From assembly GCA_031282385.1 (NCBI GenBank), contig JAITDV010000028.1, forward strand, positions 1 through 6,462: a stretch of 6,462 nucleotides of DNA, in the 5' to 3' direction. Both the position numbers and the translations under genes were made by a program. This DNA is from Planctomycetaceae bacterium. GTDB lineage: Bacteria; Planctomycetota; Planctomycetia; Pirellulales; Thermoguttaceae. The notes beneath the pieces are model-generated. The model made no database searches, was not told the origin of the DNA, and worked only from the letters and a program-made list of their open reading frames with translations. Positions 1 to 5,430 of this stretch are shown here, piece after piece (the first letter of the stretch is position 1; each line of letters begins with the position of its first letter).

Positions 1-319
1 GTACTCCGCCAAGCCTGCCATTGCCAAACAATTGAAAAAATGTTTCATAATCAAGATTACGTATCGCCGAAATTTTCAACTCCAACAACGCATTTTGACG
101 CGGATTCATATCTACTGCATAAACACGATTAAGATCACACAACGAATACGAAAGCGCATTGCAACCTGCCGACGTAATCACAAGAAGATTGTCCGTAGGC
201 GTAAGATTCAATACTTGCTTATCAATACGCGGGTCTTCCCAACAAGTGTTGTAAACAAGATTGTTACCATGCACAATTCTAAATACACGACCGCTCATCC
301 ATTCGCTTATTTTACTCAT
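1..319 (-). CDS. btaA: BtaA/DUF3419-family S-adenosylmethionine:diacylglycerol 3-amino-3-carboxypropyltransferase, N-terminal part
   Basis: The family transfers the 3-amino-3-carboxypropyl group of S-adenosylmethionine to diacylglycerol, the first step in making the betaine lipid DGTS at the inner membrane. Only 106 residues are visible and the frame is still open at the left edge. Known BtaA proteins are about 400 residues, so most of the gene lies outside. Seen in the translation: YNTCWEDPRID (residues 23-33), a family hallmark; LVITSAGCNALSYSL (46-60), the SAM-binding-loop region; and VYAVDMNPRQNALLELK (66-82), matching the acidic end of the second strand of a SAM-dependent transferase fold. 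I chose the ATG at 319 because a GGGAG site (forward 331-335) lies 11 nt upstream. An in-frame ATG at 337 would add six residues but overlaps that site. DUF3419 contains members of unproven activity, so the family is firm and the exact substrate is inferred. Confidence 0.82.
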   Translation of the reverse strand, partial: MSKISEWMSGRVFRIVHGNNLVYNTCWEDPRIDKQVLNLTPTDNLLVITSAGCNALSYSLCDLNRVYAVDMNPRQNALLELKISAIRNLDYETFFQLFGNGRLGGV

Positions 320-400
320 AAGAATAACTTCTCCCATTAAATTAAATTAAAATCAGAGACAAAAAAATCAAATCAATCACATACATACTAAAACACACTA

Positions 401-506
401 TATACTATTCGTACTATAAATCGCGCGACTCAAGAGCGTAAAAAACCGTTTTCAAAAAGTAAACAGACGTCGGCAAAGGAAATTTAATGTGTGAATAGTT
501 TAAAAT
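401..506 (+). repeat. Dispersed structured repeat, copy 1
   Basis: This is one of three related ~106-109-nt elements in the window. The ends can pair: CTATTC (405-410) with GAATAG (493-498), six perfect pairs. An internal hairpin pairs GTTTTC (448-453) with GTAAAC (459-464) around an A5 loop, with one T-T mismatch. Shared blocks with copy 2 include TTCGTACTATAAATCG and GACTCAAGAG. It lies about 80 nt upstream of the btaA start and is oriented away from that gene. It could be a structured RNA, a MITE-like element or a duplicated regulatory region; the sequence does not decide. Confidence 0.75.
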
Positions 507-633
507 TCAGCCGCACAAATACTTCAAAATAAGTTTGCCCAATAATTAATTCCGTATCAGTTGCCAAAATTTTAAGCGTGAATAGTTTAATAATATATCA
601 AAAATTCATCTTGTCTCATATCAAACAGTTTTG

Positions 634-819
634 CTACTCAATATAACTTGAAATTTTTACCTTCTTGAATTCACGGCGGATAATGTTCAGTTTATTTATC
701 GTAATGTTCAACTCGCCAATCAAACCGCAATAAATTCCGCGTCTCGTTGTACCGAAAAACAACACAATCAAAATTGCCAAGTTATACAAAGCGTGTGAGA
801 ATATTATCTCCCAAGTGTA
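634..819 (-). pseudogene. Decayed C-terminal remnant of a CPBP (CAAX-protease-like) intramembrane protein
   Basis: The minus strand has an open stretch of 61 codons ending in TAG (636-634). It begins just after in-frame stops at 822-820 and 828-826. The translation starts YTWEIIFSHALYNLAILIVL and ends in a basic tail. The 'tW..I..HalyN' pattern followed by a hydrophobic helix matches the last motif (HxxxN) of CPBP-family intramembrane proteases. In the same frame, about 50 codons upstream (966-946), the string FALSK-stop-H sits where the family's FxxxH motif is expected, and further stops lie between. There is no start codon with a ribosome site and no EExxxR motif, so I read it as a remnant of an inactivated gene. 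The similarity is by eye and short, so the family call is tentative. Confidence 0.42.
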
Positions 820-882
820 TCAATGTCAATAGATGAAAGACGAAGTACATGAATTTGATTTTTTTACAGCACCGTATCTTAC

Positions 883-918
883 GATTATATTGATTATAGT
901 GATTATAGTGATTATATT
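883..918 (+). repeat. Four-unit 9-bp tandem repeat (GATTATATT/GATTATAGT)
   Basis: Units at 883-891, 892-900, 901-909 and 910-918 differ only at the eighth base (T, G, G, T), and a fifth degenerate unit follows. The unit is a multiple of three, so a reading frame through it yields an Ile/Val-rich string on the plus strand and an Ile/Thr/Asn-rich string on the minus strand. It lies inside the decayed membrane-protein remnant and is probably a slippage expansion. Confidence 0.8.
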
Positions 919-1142
919 GATATTTTTAGAAGCCTCACCCTATAAATGTCATTTGGATAAAGCAAATTTATTTAATATCCGAGTCTGTTCTAATATCTTT
1001 GTACTGCCTAATTTCAAAATAAAATGAATTATATTATTGGGTATATTTTGTAATCGGGTCTTGACTTTGTTGTAGAACATTAGAAAATTATTGATGAATA
1101 ATTTGGGAGTGGATTGTTTGTAATCGGCTTTTAGCTGAATTA

Positions 1143-1248
1143 TATATTGTTCGTACTATAAATCGTGTGACTCAAGAGCTCAAAAGCATGTTTTCCGATA
1201 GGTAAGCAGGCGGCGGTAAACGAAATTAAAGTGTGAACAGTTTAAAAT
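1143..1248 (+). repeat. Dispersed structured repeat, copy 2
   Basis: This direct copy has the same length as copy 1. The closing stem pairs TTGTTC (1147-1152) with GAACAG (1235-1240). Relative to copy 1, an A-T pair has become G-C and an outer C-G has become T-G, so both sides changed while pairing was kept. The internal hairpin pairs TGTTTTCC (1189-1196) with GGTAAGCA (1201-1208) around a GATA loop, with one T-T mismatch and one T-G wobble. It shares GGTAAGCAGGCG, GTAAACGAAATT and AGTGTGAA with copy 3. Confidence 0.78.
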
Positions 1249-1287
1249 CCGCTTTTATGCCTTGATTTTACGAATCCTAATGGACGT

Positions 1288-1318
1288 TTGATATACATTG
1301 TAAATGTAGGATTATAAT
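1288..1318 (+). promoter_or_regulatory. Probable promoter with a palindromic operator-like site, upstream of the V4R gene
   Basis: TTGATA (1288-1293) and a perfect TATAAT (1313-1318) form sigma-70-like boxes with a long 19-nt spacer. The spacer contains a perfect inverted repeat, TACATT-GTA-AATGTA (1294-1308), placed where a bound repressor, or an activator that untwists a long spacer, would act. The V4R start lies about 240 nt downstream, so this would give a long leader. The boxes are visible, but their use is inferred in very AT-rich DNA. Confidence 0.4.
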
Positions 1319-1561
1319 TTTGAATTGAGGTACAATACGTTTAACTTTTTTTGTATTTAAAGACCGTTTTGTTTTTTCTAATTGAGAGATTTTTCAACTG
1401 ACCATACATTAGATTTCGGAACTTTTGCGGTTTATTTTATTGATTTTTTGAATCTGCGGGTTCTGAATATGTATGGTATTTTTGAGAAATATTATTTTGT
1501 GTGTTATTTTCTGTTGGACATTAAGAAACGGTTATAACATTTAATCTTGGAAGGTAAAAAA

Positions 1562-2086
1562 ATGATTGATCGAATGTATGAATTTTCGTGGGATATAATT
1601 GGCGATCTTGATGCCGGACGTCCAAATCTTGGTGAAAATGTTAATCTGGTTTTGTATCGCCTTATGCAATACACTTTCCGCGACGTGGCAGAACAACGTT
1701 TTGGAACTGAAGTTTGCAATACGCTTTTTTATGACGCCGGCAAACTGGCAGGAATATTCTTTTTCGAGAAATTTTTGAAAGAGTTTGCCGCGTTACCTTT
1801 GAATGGTTTTGTAGCTGAGTTGCAACGTGTGATGCGTGAGTTGGGAATAGGTATTTTGAGGATTGAGAAGGCTGATCCTGAAGCTGGTACTTTTGTTTTG
1901 ACGGTTTCTGAGGATCTTGATTGTTCGGGATTGCCGGACATTGGAATAGAAGTTTGCAATTACGACGAAGGATTCATCGCCGGAATTTTTTACAAATACA
2001 CCGGTCAGGTATTCAAAGCAAAAGAAGTAGATTGCTGGGCTTCAGGCGACCGCACATGCCGATTCAAAGTAGATAAAGCATCTTAA
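1562..2086 (+). CDS. V4R-domain (4-vinyl reductase-like) small-molecule-binding protein
   Basis: This 174-residue cytoplasmic protein is made almost entirely of one V4R domain. The domain is a ligand-binding fold found in BchJ-type proteins, transcriptional regulators and stand-alone proteins. The C-terminal signature is clear: YDEGFIAGIFYKYTG (residues 134-148) followed by EVDCWASGDRTCRF (155-168), the family's E-x-x-C-x-x-x-G-x-x-x-C-x-F pattern. Further cysteines are C52, C121 and C132, with CSGLP at 121-125. The N-terminal half is helical (FRDVAEQRFG, LFYDAGKLAGIFFFEKF). I chose the ATG at 1562 because GGAAGG (1549-1554) lies 7 nt upstream; an in-frame TTG at 1547 overlaps that site. There is no fused DNA-binding or signalling domain, so it may be a sensor or carrier acting through a partner. 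It is monocistronic here. The ligand cannot be inferred. Confidence 0.88.
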   Translation: MIDRMYEFSWDIIGDLDAGRPNLGENVNLVLYRLMQYTFRDVAEQRFGTEVCNTLFYDAGKLAGIFFFEKFLKEFAALPLNGFVAELQRVMRELGIGILRIEKADPEAGTFVLTVSEDLDCSGLPDIGIEVCNYDEGFIAGIFYKYTGQVFKAKEVDCWASGDRTCRFKVDKAS

Positions 2087-2194
2087 AAAATAATAGTAAA
2101 TATTCAGTCCCTACAGGCAACTTCGAAAAATCTATTTTTGGCAGAATTATCAAAAATTTTAGGATTGGCAAGTTTAGACAATAAATTTATACTA

Positions 2195-2248
2195 TCCACG
2201 AATTTGCGCAAATTATTTAATTCCTGAAAATTCGCGTAAATTCGTGGA
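2195..2248. repeat. Long imperfect inverted repeat, REP-like hairpin
   Basis: Two 20-nt arms (2195-2214 and 2229-2248) are reverse complements at 18 of 20 positions and flank a 14-nt loop. The ends are TCCACGAATTT and AAATTCGTGGA. The internal words TTCGCGTAAATTCGTGG resemble short palindromic intergenic repeats seen in many bacterial genomes. No T-tract follows, so it is a poor intrinsic terminator. It lies 108 nt past the V4R stop and could act as an mRNA 3'-end stabiliser or be a REP-type element. Confidence 0.7.
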
Positions 2249-2436
2249 CAAAATGAGTTTTTAGAAGTTCACGAAATTAGAAAAATTTTTCTTTAAAAAG
2301 TAACCGTAAAATATTTGGTATCCCCAAAATATTAAAGCGTGTTTTTCTATAGTGTAATTCTATGAGCGTTGACAAAATTCATGTGTGATGGGATTATATT
2401 AGTGTATGTTTGCAATCAATCATTAATTCAAGTATT

Positions 2437-2545
2437 GTTTTAAACAATTCACACTGTAAATTTCGTTTACATTCGCCTGCTTACCTATATTGGAAAGCAG
2501 GTTCTTACGCTCCTGAGGCACGCAACTTACAGTACGAACAGTATA
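2437..2545 (-). repeat. Dispersed structured repeat, copy 3 (inverted)
   Basis: This is the reverse-orientation copy, 109 nt long. Read on the minus strand, the closing stem is CTGTTC (2541-2536) with GAATTG (2450-2445), using one G-T wobble and one mismatch. The internal hairpin is the best of the three: CCTGCTTTCC (2501-2492) pairs with GGTAAGCAGG (2485-2476) with a single T-T mismatch around a 6-nt loop. The T-T mismatch sits at the same position in all three copies. The copy ends about 120 nt upstream of the ESCRT-like operon, with its 5' end facing it. Confidence 0.76.
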
Positions 2546-2612
2546 ATATGAACAGTTACAAGATTACATTCATATTACAATTCAATTTCACAACCATTAG
2601 CTTATCGAACCT

Positions 2613-2639
2613 GTTACAATAATATTCGATTTTTGTAAC
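2613..2639. promoter_or_regulatory. Inverted repeat in the leader of the ESCRT-like operon
   Basis: GTTACAA (2613-2619) and TTGTAAC (2633-2639) are perfect 7-nt complements separated by 13 nt. They end 13 nt before the AAAGGAG ribosome site. The left arm contains TACAAT, a possible -10 box with no convincing -35 partner. It could be an operator or a leader hairpin; the AT content makes chance occurrence possible. Confidence 0.3.
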
Positions 2640-2665
2640 GAAAATTTAACTTAAAGGAGTACATT

Positions 2666-3340
2666 ATGGTAGTATTTAATCCGTTTTCGTGGTTCAAAGG
2701 GAAACTTACGCTTTCGCGAGTTCAACTTGATGATTTGAAACGTGAGCAATTCAAACTTGAGGGCGATATTCGTAAACTTGAAAAAGAAGAAGAACAACTC
2801 AACAAAGAACGTGAACAACGCGAAGATGAATACCGTGTTGCTCATGCCAACGGAAAAGAAGTTATCAAAAAAACTATTATCCGTAAACTGGAGACGTTGA
2901 AAATTCAATCAAAAAGTGTTGCGACTCGTCTTAAAACTTGTTACTCGATTTATCAAACGACTATTGGTCTTATTGCCGTCAAAGAAAATCAAGCGTTTTT
3001 TGAAAAACTCGGCATTGGTTCGCTTGTTATGAAAATGGATATTGATGAATTGCAATCGTTTATTCAAGAAGCTACTATTGAAGGCGAATTGCAACAGGAA
3101 AAACTTGCCCGCTTGCTCGGAGCAACCAACGCAATGACCGAAACCGATGGTTCAAGTGAAGCGATTTTGATCTCACAATACGATGAAGAGTTACTAGGTA
3201 AATATTCAAACCACACCGAATCCGCCCCAACAACATCAACTTCAATCTCTAACTCTTCCGACAAAGAATACGCGGAAATTCTTGACAGAACTGCCAACGC
3301 AGTCAACGAATTAAACCAGACGATGAAGGAGAACTCATAA
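2666..3340 (+). CDS. ESCRT-III/Snf7-like membrane-remodelling protein (candidate)
   Basis: This predicted 224-residue helical protein has the architecture of an ESCRT-III subunit, a family that polymerises on membranes to bend or cut them. Residues 1-13 (MVVFNPFSWFKGK) form a short aromatic and basic segment suited to membrane insertion. Residues 16-58 are a heptad-like, highly charged helix (KLEKEEEQLNKEREQ), and residues 62-113 are a second long helix, together giving the alpha1-alpha2 hairpin. Residues 123-152 (KMDIDELQSFIQEATIEG and beyond) resemble the 'MDvekv..lmdei.e' helix of CHMP/Snf7 proteins. A Ser/Thr-rich linker (182-198) leads to a C-terminal helix (199-222), where ESCRT-III proteins carry MIT-interacting motifs; no exact MIM1 consensus is visible. 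It is not a typical PspA by its N-terminus. AAAGGAG (2653-2659) sits 6 nt before ATG. Its stop overlaps the start of the AAA ATPase gene. A generic coiled-coil protein is the alternative. Confidence 0.68.
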   Translation: MVVFNPFSWFKGKLTLSRVQLDDLKREQFKLEGDIRKLEKEEEQLNKEREQREDEYRVAHANGKEVIKKTIIRKLETLKIQSKSVATRLKTCYSIYQTTIGLIAVKENQAFFEKLGIGSLVMKMDIDELQSFIQEATIEGELQQEKLARLLGATNAMTETDGSSEAILISQYDEELLGKYSNHTESAPTTSTSISNSSDKEYAEILDRTANAVNELNQTMKENS

Positions 3341-3342
3341 TG
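3326..3342 (+). promoter_or_regulatory. Internal ribosome site with stop-start overlap coupling the two operon genes
   Basis: AAGGAG (3326-3331) lies 8 nt before the ATG at 3340-3342. The TAA stop of the upstream gene (3338-3340) shares its last A with that ATG. This arrangement usually gives coupled translation and a fixed ratio of products, which supports a joint function. Confidence 0.85.
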
Positions 3343-4476
3343 ACATCGTGGGCTGATACTTTAACAACTTATATTGAACACGCTAATTCGCAATTGCAAA
3401 AAGGCGACCGAAACGGCGCGTCCATTGAAACTGCGAAAGCGGCAGAGTTGTTATTTGTTGAAGCGAAAAAAGCCGCCAATACCAACATGAAAAAAAATTT
3501 GACATTGAGAGCAACTCAATTACTTGAGACGTCATTATTGTTGCGCGGCGAAATCAAAAAAAATTTGCCCGACAAACAATCTCACAACAAACAACAAATT
3601 CCTCAAAAAAATAACACAAAATCACAATCGCAATTAGAAAAAGATGAAGAAGAAAAACCGATATTTTCTCGTGGTTCGACGTTGGCATTTACGGATGTTG
3701 CAGGGTTAGTTGATGTGAAAAATACGTTGTTGCAACGTATAGTTTTGCCATTTCGTTTTCCTGACAAACTTGCGATTTATGGTTTGACGAGCGGCGGCGG
3801 CATGTTGTTTTATGGACCGCCGGGTACGGGTAAAACTCTTTTAGCGCGTGCAGTTGCGGGGGAGTTAGGTTTGCCGTTTTATTTGATAAAGAGTTCGGAA
3901 ATTTTGAGTCAATATTACGGACAAAGTACAAAAAATCTCGCAGCACTATTTGAACAAGCTCGAAACGAACCCAACGGCGCATGTATATTTTTTGACGAAA
4001 TCGATTCACTTGCAAAAAAACGAAATGATGACACCCATGGTGCAACATTGCAAGTTTTAACTCAATTGTTGCAAGAGTTGGATGGAGTTAGTGGTCGGCG
4101 CGCGAAATTAGTTTTTCTTGCGGCGACGAATACGCCGTGGTTATTGGATGAAGCGATATTGCGTCCTCCGCGGTTTTGTGAAAAGTGTTATGTTCCTTTA
4201 CCAGACGAGCCGGCGAGACTGGCAATGTTTGAACTTGGTTTGAAAAATTGTCCGGTTGATTCGGATTTGGTTTTTGATGAGTTAGTTGAAGCGAGTGAAG
4301 GATTGAGTGGTGCGGAGATCATCAACATTTGTGAAAGAGCAAAATTAATTCCATTCACAGAAGCAATACAAACTGGAAAAGACCGCGCCGTAAATAACAA
4401 CGACTTCAAAAAAGCAATGCAAAATATCAAACCCGGCATAAACCCAAATTCTTTGCAAAAATATAAAGATTGGTAA
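3340..4476 (+). CDS. Vps4/katanin-type AAA ATPase with an MIT-like N-terminal domain
   Basis: This 378-residue ATPase is predicted to disassemble or remodel the polymer made by the preceding gene. Residues 3-75 are three helices with the spacing of an MIT domain (KGDRNGASIETAKAAELLFVEA joins helices 1 and 2). A polar linker (76-107) leads to the AAA module. Visible motifs are Walker A GPPGTGKT (159-166), an aromatic pore loop QYYGQS (191-196), Walker B IFFDEID (216-222), sensor 1 N264 (AATNT), arginines R275 and R278 in LRPPRF at the arginine-finger site, and GLSGAEI (321-327) in the small domain. The end, IKPGINPNSLQKYKDW, matches the C-terminal helix typical of the meiotic clade (Vps4, katanin, spastin). 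The ~40-residue beta-domain insertion of eukaryotic Vps4 is absent. There is one AAA ring domain and no membrane segment, so it is not FtsH or Cdc48. All key residues are present. Confidence 0.9.
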   Translation: MTSWADTLTTYIEHANSQLQKGDRNGASIETAKAAELLFVEAKKAANTNMKKNLTLRATQLLETSLLLRGEIKKNLPDKQSHNKQQIPQKNNTKSQSQLEKDEEEKPIFSRGSTLAFTDVAGLVDVKNTLLQRIVLPFRFPDKLAIYGLTSGGGMLFYGPPGTGKTLLARAVAGELGLPFYLIKSSEILSQYYGQSTKNLAALFEQARNEPNGACIFFDEIDSLAKKRNDDTHGATLQVLTQLLQELDGVSGRRAKLVFLAATNTPWLLDEAILRPPRFCEKCYVPLPDEPARLAMFELGLKNCPVDSDLVFDELVEASEGLSGAEIINICERAKLIPFTEAIQTGKDRAVNNNDFKKAMQNIKPGINPNSLQKYKDW

Positions 4477-4634
4477 TGTTATCACAACTCTTGAATTTTT
4501 GGTTTTCTTTTTTTAATTAAACTTTTTGCAAATAACATTTACACTTATAAATATAATGGCAAAAAAGAGTATACATAAGCGGCGAAAAAGAATCCACAAA
4601 AACGAATGATGTAATTATACTGGCTACAACAGAC

Positions 4635-5288
4635 GTGACACAACCAACACCCGTTGGTTCAACAAATGTTACCGTACTGTGGGTTGTTTTAACTTTTAAC
4701 GATGGAAAAATATCAGAAAATAATAATAATAAAATACGCAATACCTTTATAAACGCTAGTAAAGATAATAAAGAGAAAACAAAATTAGGAATGCGGATTT
4801 TGAAATTTCCTGATCAAACGTCACCTTTTATTGGTTATGCTTTTGAAATAAAAGGTGATGTTAAACCAAATGATTTTACTAAAGAAATAGTTTTACAACG
4901 CAGAGTCGATGCTTTCGCAAAATTTAAAGGCAAAAATATGAACTTTGCTTTGACAAAACAAATAAAATCTGTTGATACCGATGATACAAGCCTAGATGAT
5001 TTTCAAGAAAGAAAACCTACTCCTATATGGGATATTGATCACCCGGGAGTACGTGTTAGCGATATGACCAAGCAAGCTGATCATACAACACAACAAATAT
5101 TCAATATGCATGAATTTGCGTTTTTTAGCGGCGCAAGATGTTCTGACATAATGTTATTCTCAATATTCATTTATGTTATAGTTACAAATAATGATATTAC
5201 AGATGGCGGCGGTGATTACAAAAACGAACACAGACCAGTAAGAAGAGGCAGAAACGGAAAACTTGAATCAATTCATTGGAAATATTGA
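4635..5288 (+). CDS. Hypothetical protein, unrecognised, start uncertain
   Basis: This open frame gives 217 residues from a GTG at 4635. I do not recognise a family. It shows a hydrophobic strand-like stretch (NVTVLWVVLTF, residues 11-21), an Asn-rich stretch (29-32), a mixed charged middle, and a hydrophobic segment, DIMLFSIFIYVIV (171-183), then a basic tail (RPVRRGRNGK). Unlike its neighbours it has no ribosome site before the GTG. The frame stays open upstream to 4557 and reads plausibly (VYISGEKESTKTNDV), but contains no ATG. An ATG at 4556 lies one base out of frame, separated by a run of six A (4561-4566); one A fewer would give a start beginning MAKRVYIS. It may be a decaying gene, a base error or an atypical start. 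It follows the AAA gene by about 160 nt on the same strand. Confidence 0.5.
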   Translation: MTQPTPVGSTNVTVLWVVLTFNDGKISENNNNKIRNTFINASKDNKEKTKLGMRILKFPDQTSPFIGYAFEIKGDVKPNDFTKEIVLQRRVDAFAKFKGKNMNFALTKQIKSVDTDDTSLDDFQERKPTPIWDIDHPGVRVSDMTKQADHTTQQIFNMHEFAFFSGARCSDIMLFSIFIYVIVTNNDITDGGGDYKNEHRPVRRGRNGKLESIHWKY

Positions 5289-5333
5289 TTATTAATAAAT
5301 CTGTTATAACCGTATTTTCTTTAACTTTTGGAC

Positions 5334-5377
5334 ATAATCAATTACAACAAATCATATAGTTTATTGTAATTGATTAT
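5334..5377. promoter_or_regulatory. Perfect 14-bp inverted repeat between the hypothetical ORF and the HEAT-like gene
   Basis: ATAATCAATTACAA (5334-5347) and TTGTAATTGATTAT (5364-5377) are exact reverse complements around a 16-nt loop, whose AAA and TTT ends could extend the stem. It lies 25 nt upstream of a TATAAT box. No T-run follows, and the stem is almost all A-T, so a terminator is less likely than an operator. A protein-binding role is inferred. Confidence 0.55.
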
Positions 5378-5401
5378 TAATTATTAAATAAGATTATTCA
5401 C

Positions 5402-5407
5402 TATAAT
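5402..5407 (+). promoter_or_regulatory. Likely -10 box (TATAAT) for the secreted HEAT-like gene
   Basis: A perfect TATAAT lies 14 nt before AAGGAGG (5421-5427) and 24 nt before the ATG, a typical short-leader layout. The -35 region (about 5378-5384) is only T/A and has no clear TTGACA, so the promoter may depend on an activator, possibly through the inverted repeat just upstream. Confidence 0.4.
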
Positions 5408-5430
5408 TCAAAAAAATTCAAAGGAGGAAA

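Larger units (their letters stand above)
320..1561. other. Gene-poor interval with a pseudogene remnant, two dispersed repeats and a promoter
   Basis: No intact gene is convincing across these 1.2 kb. The interval holds two direct copies of a ~106-nt repeat (401-506 and 1143-1248), a decayed minus-strand membrane-protein remnant (634-819, with traces to about 966), a 9-nt tandem repeat (883-918), and a probable promoter with an internal palindrome (1288-1318) ahead of the V4R gene. A 13-nt piece of the repeat's 3' end recurs at 578-590 (GTGAATAGTTTAA, identical to 491-503). I see nothing definable in 1319-1548. Confidence 0.6.
2087..2665. other. Intergenic region between the V4R gene and the ESCRT-like operon
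   Basis: No gene is supported here. The region holds a long imperfect hairpin (2195-2248), several short AT-rich palindromes without clear meaning (2279-2292, 2310-2333), the inverted third copy of the dispersed repeat (2437-2545), a TATAAT box at the edge of that copy (2542-2547), an inverted repeat (2613-2639) and the ribosome site of the downstream operon. I see no strong GC-rich hairpin plus T-tract after the V4R stop. Confidence 0.6.

Noticed and set aside
32..340. Plus-strand open frame of 102 codons
   Set aside because: It is antisense to the BtaA/DUF3419 coding sequence, has a low-complexity basic product and has no ribosome site.
833..1027. Plus-strand ORF encoding a 64-residue Ile/Val-rich, membrane-like peptide
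   Set aside because: The hydrophobic stretch comes from the 9-bp tandem repeat, there is no ribosome site, and the ORF lies antisense to the decayed minus-strand remnant.
401..1248. CRISPR array, integron attC series or transposon terminal repeats
   Set aside because: There are only three long, diverged, widely spaced copies, one inverted. There are no regular spacers, Cas, integrase or transposase genes, and no target-site duplications that I can see.
2279..2292. Perfect 14-bp palindrome AGAAAAATTTTTCT
   Set aside because: A simple A-run/T-run palindrome is expected by chance in DNA this AT-rich, and it is not placed at a promoter or gene end.
2410..2622. Plus-strand ORF of 70 codons
   Set aside because: It is a TTG-start frame running through repeat copy 3, with no ribosome site and no protein-like pattern.
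2666..3340. Plain PspA/Vipp1 assignment for the coiled-coil protein
   Set aside because: The N-terminus lacks the usual PspA/Vipp1 opening, and the protein has the 'MDIDELQ' helix and detached C-terminal helix more typical of Snf7/CHMP-type subunits.
4477..4555. Intrinsic terminator after the AAA ATPase gene
   Set aside because: T-rich runs are present (4503-4516), but no stable stem precedes them.
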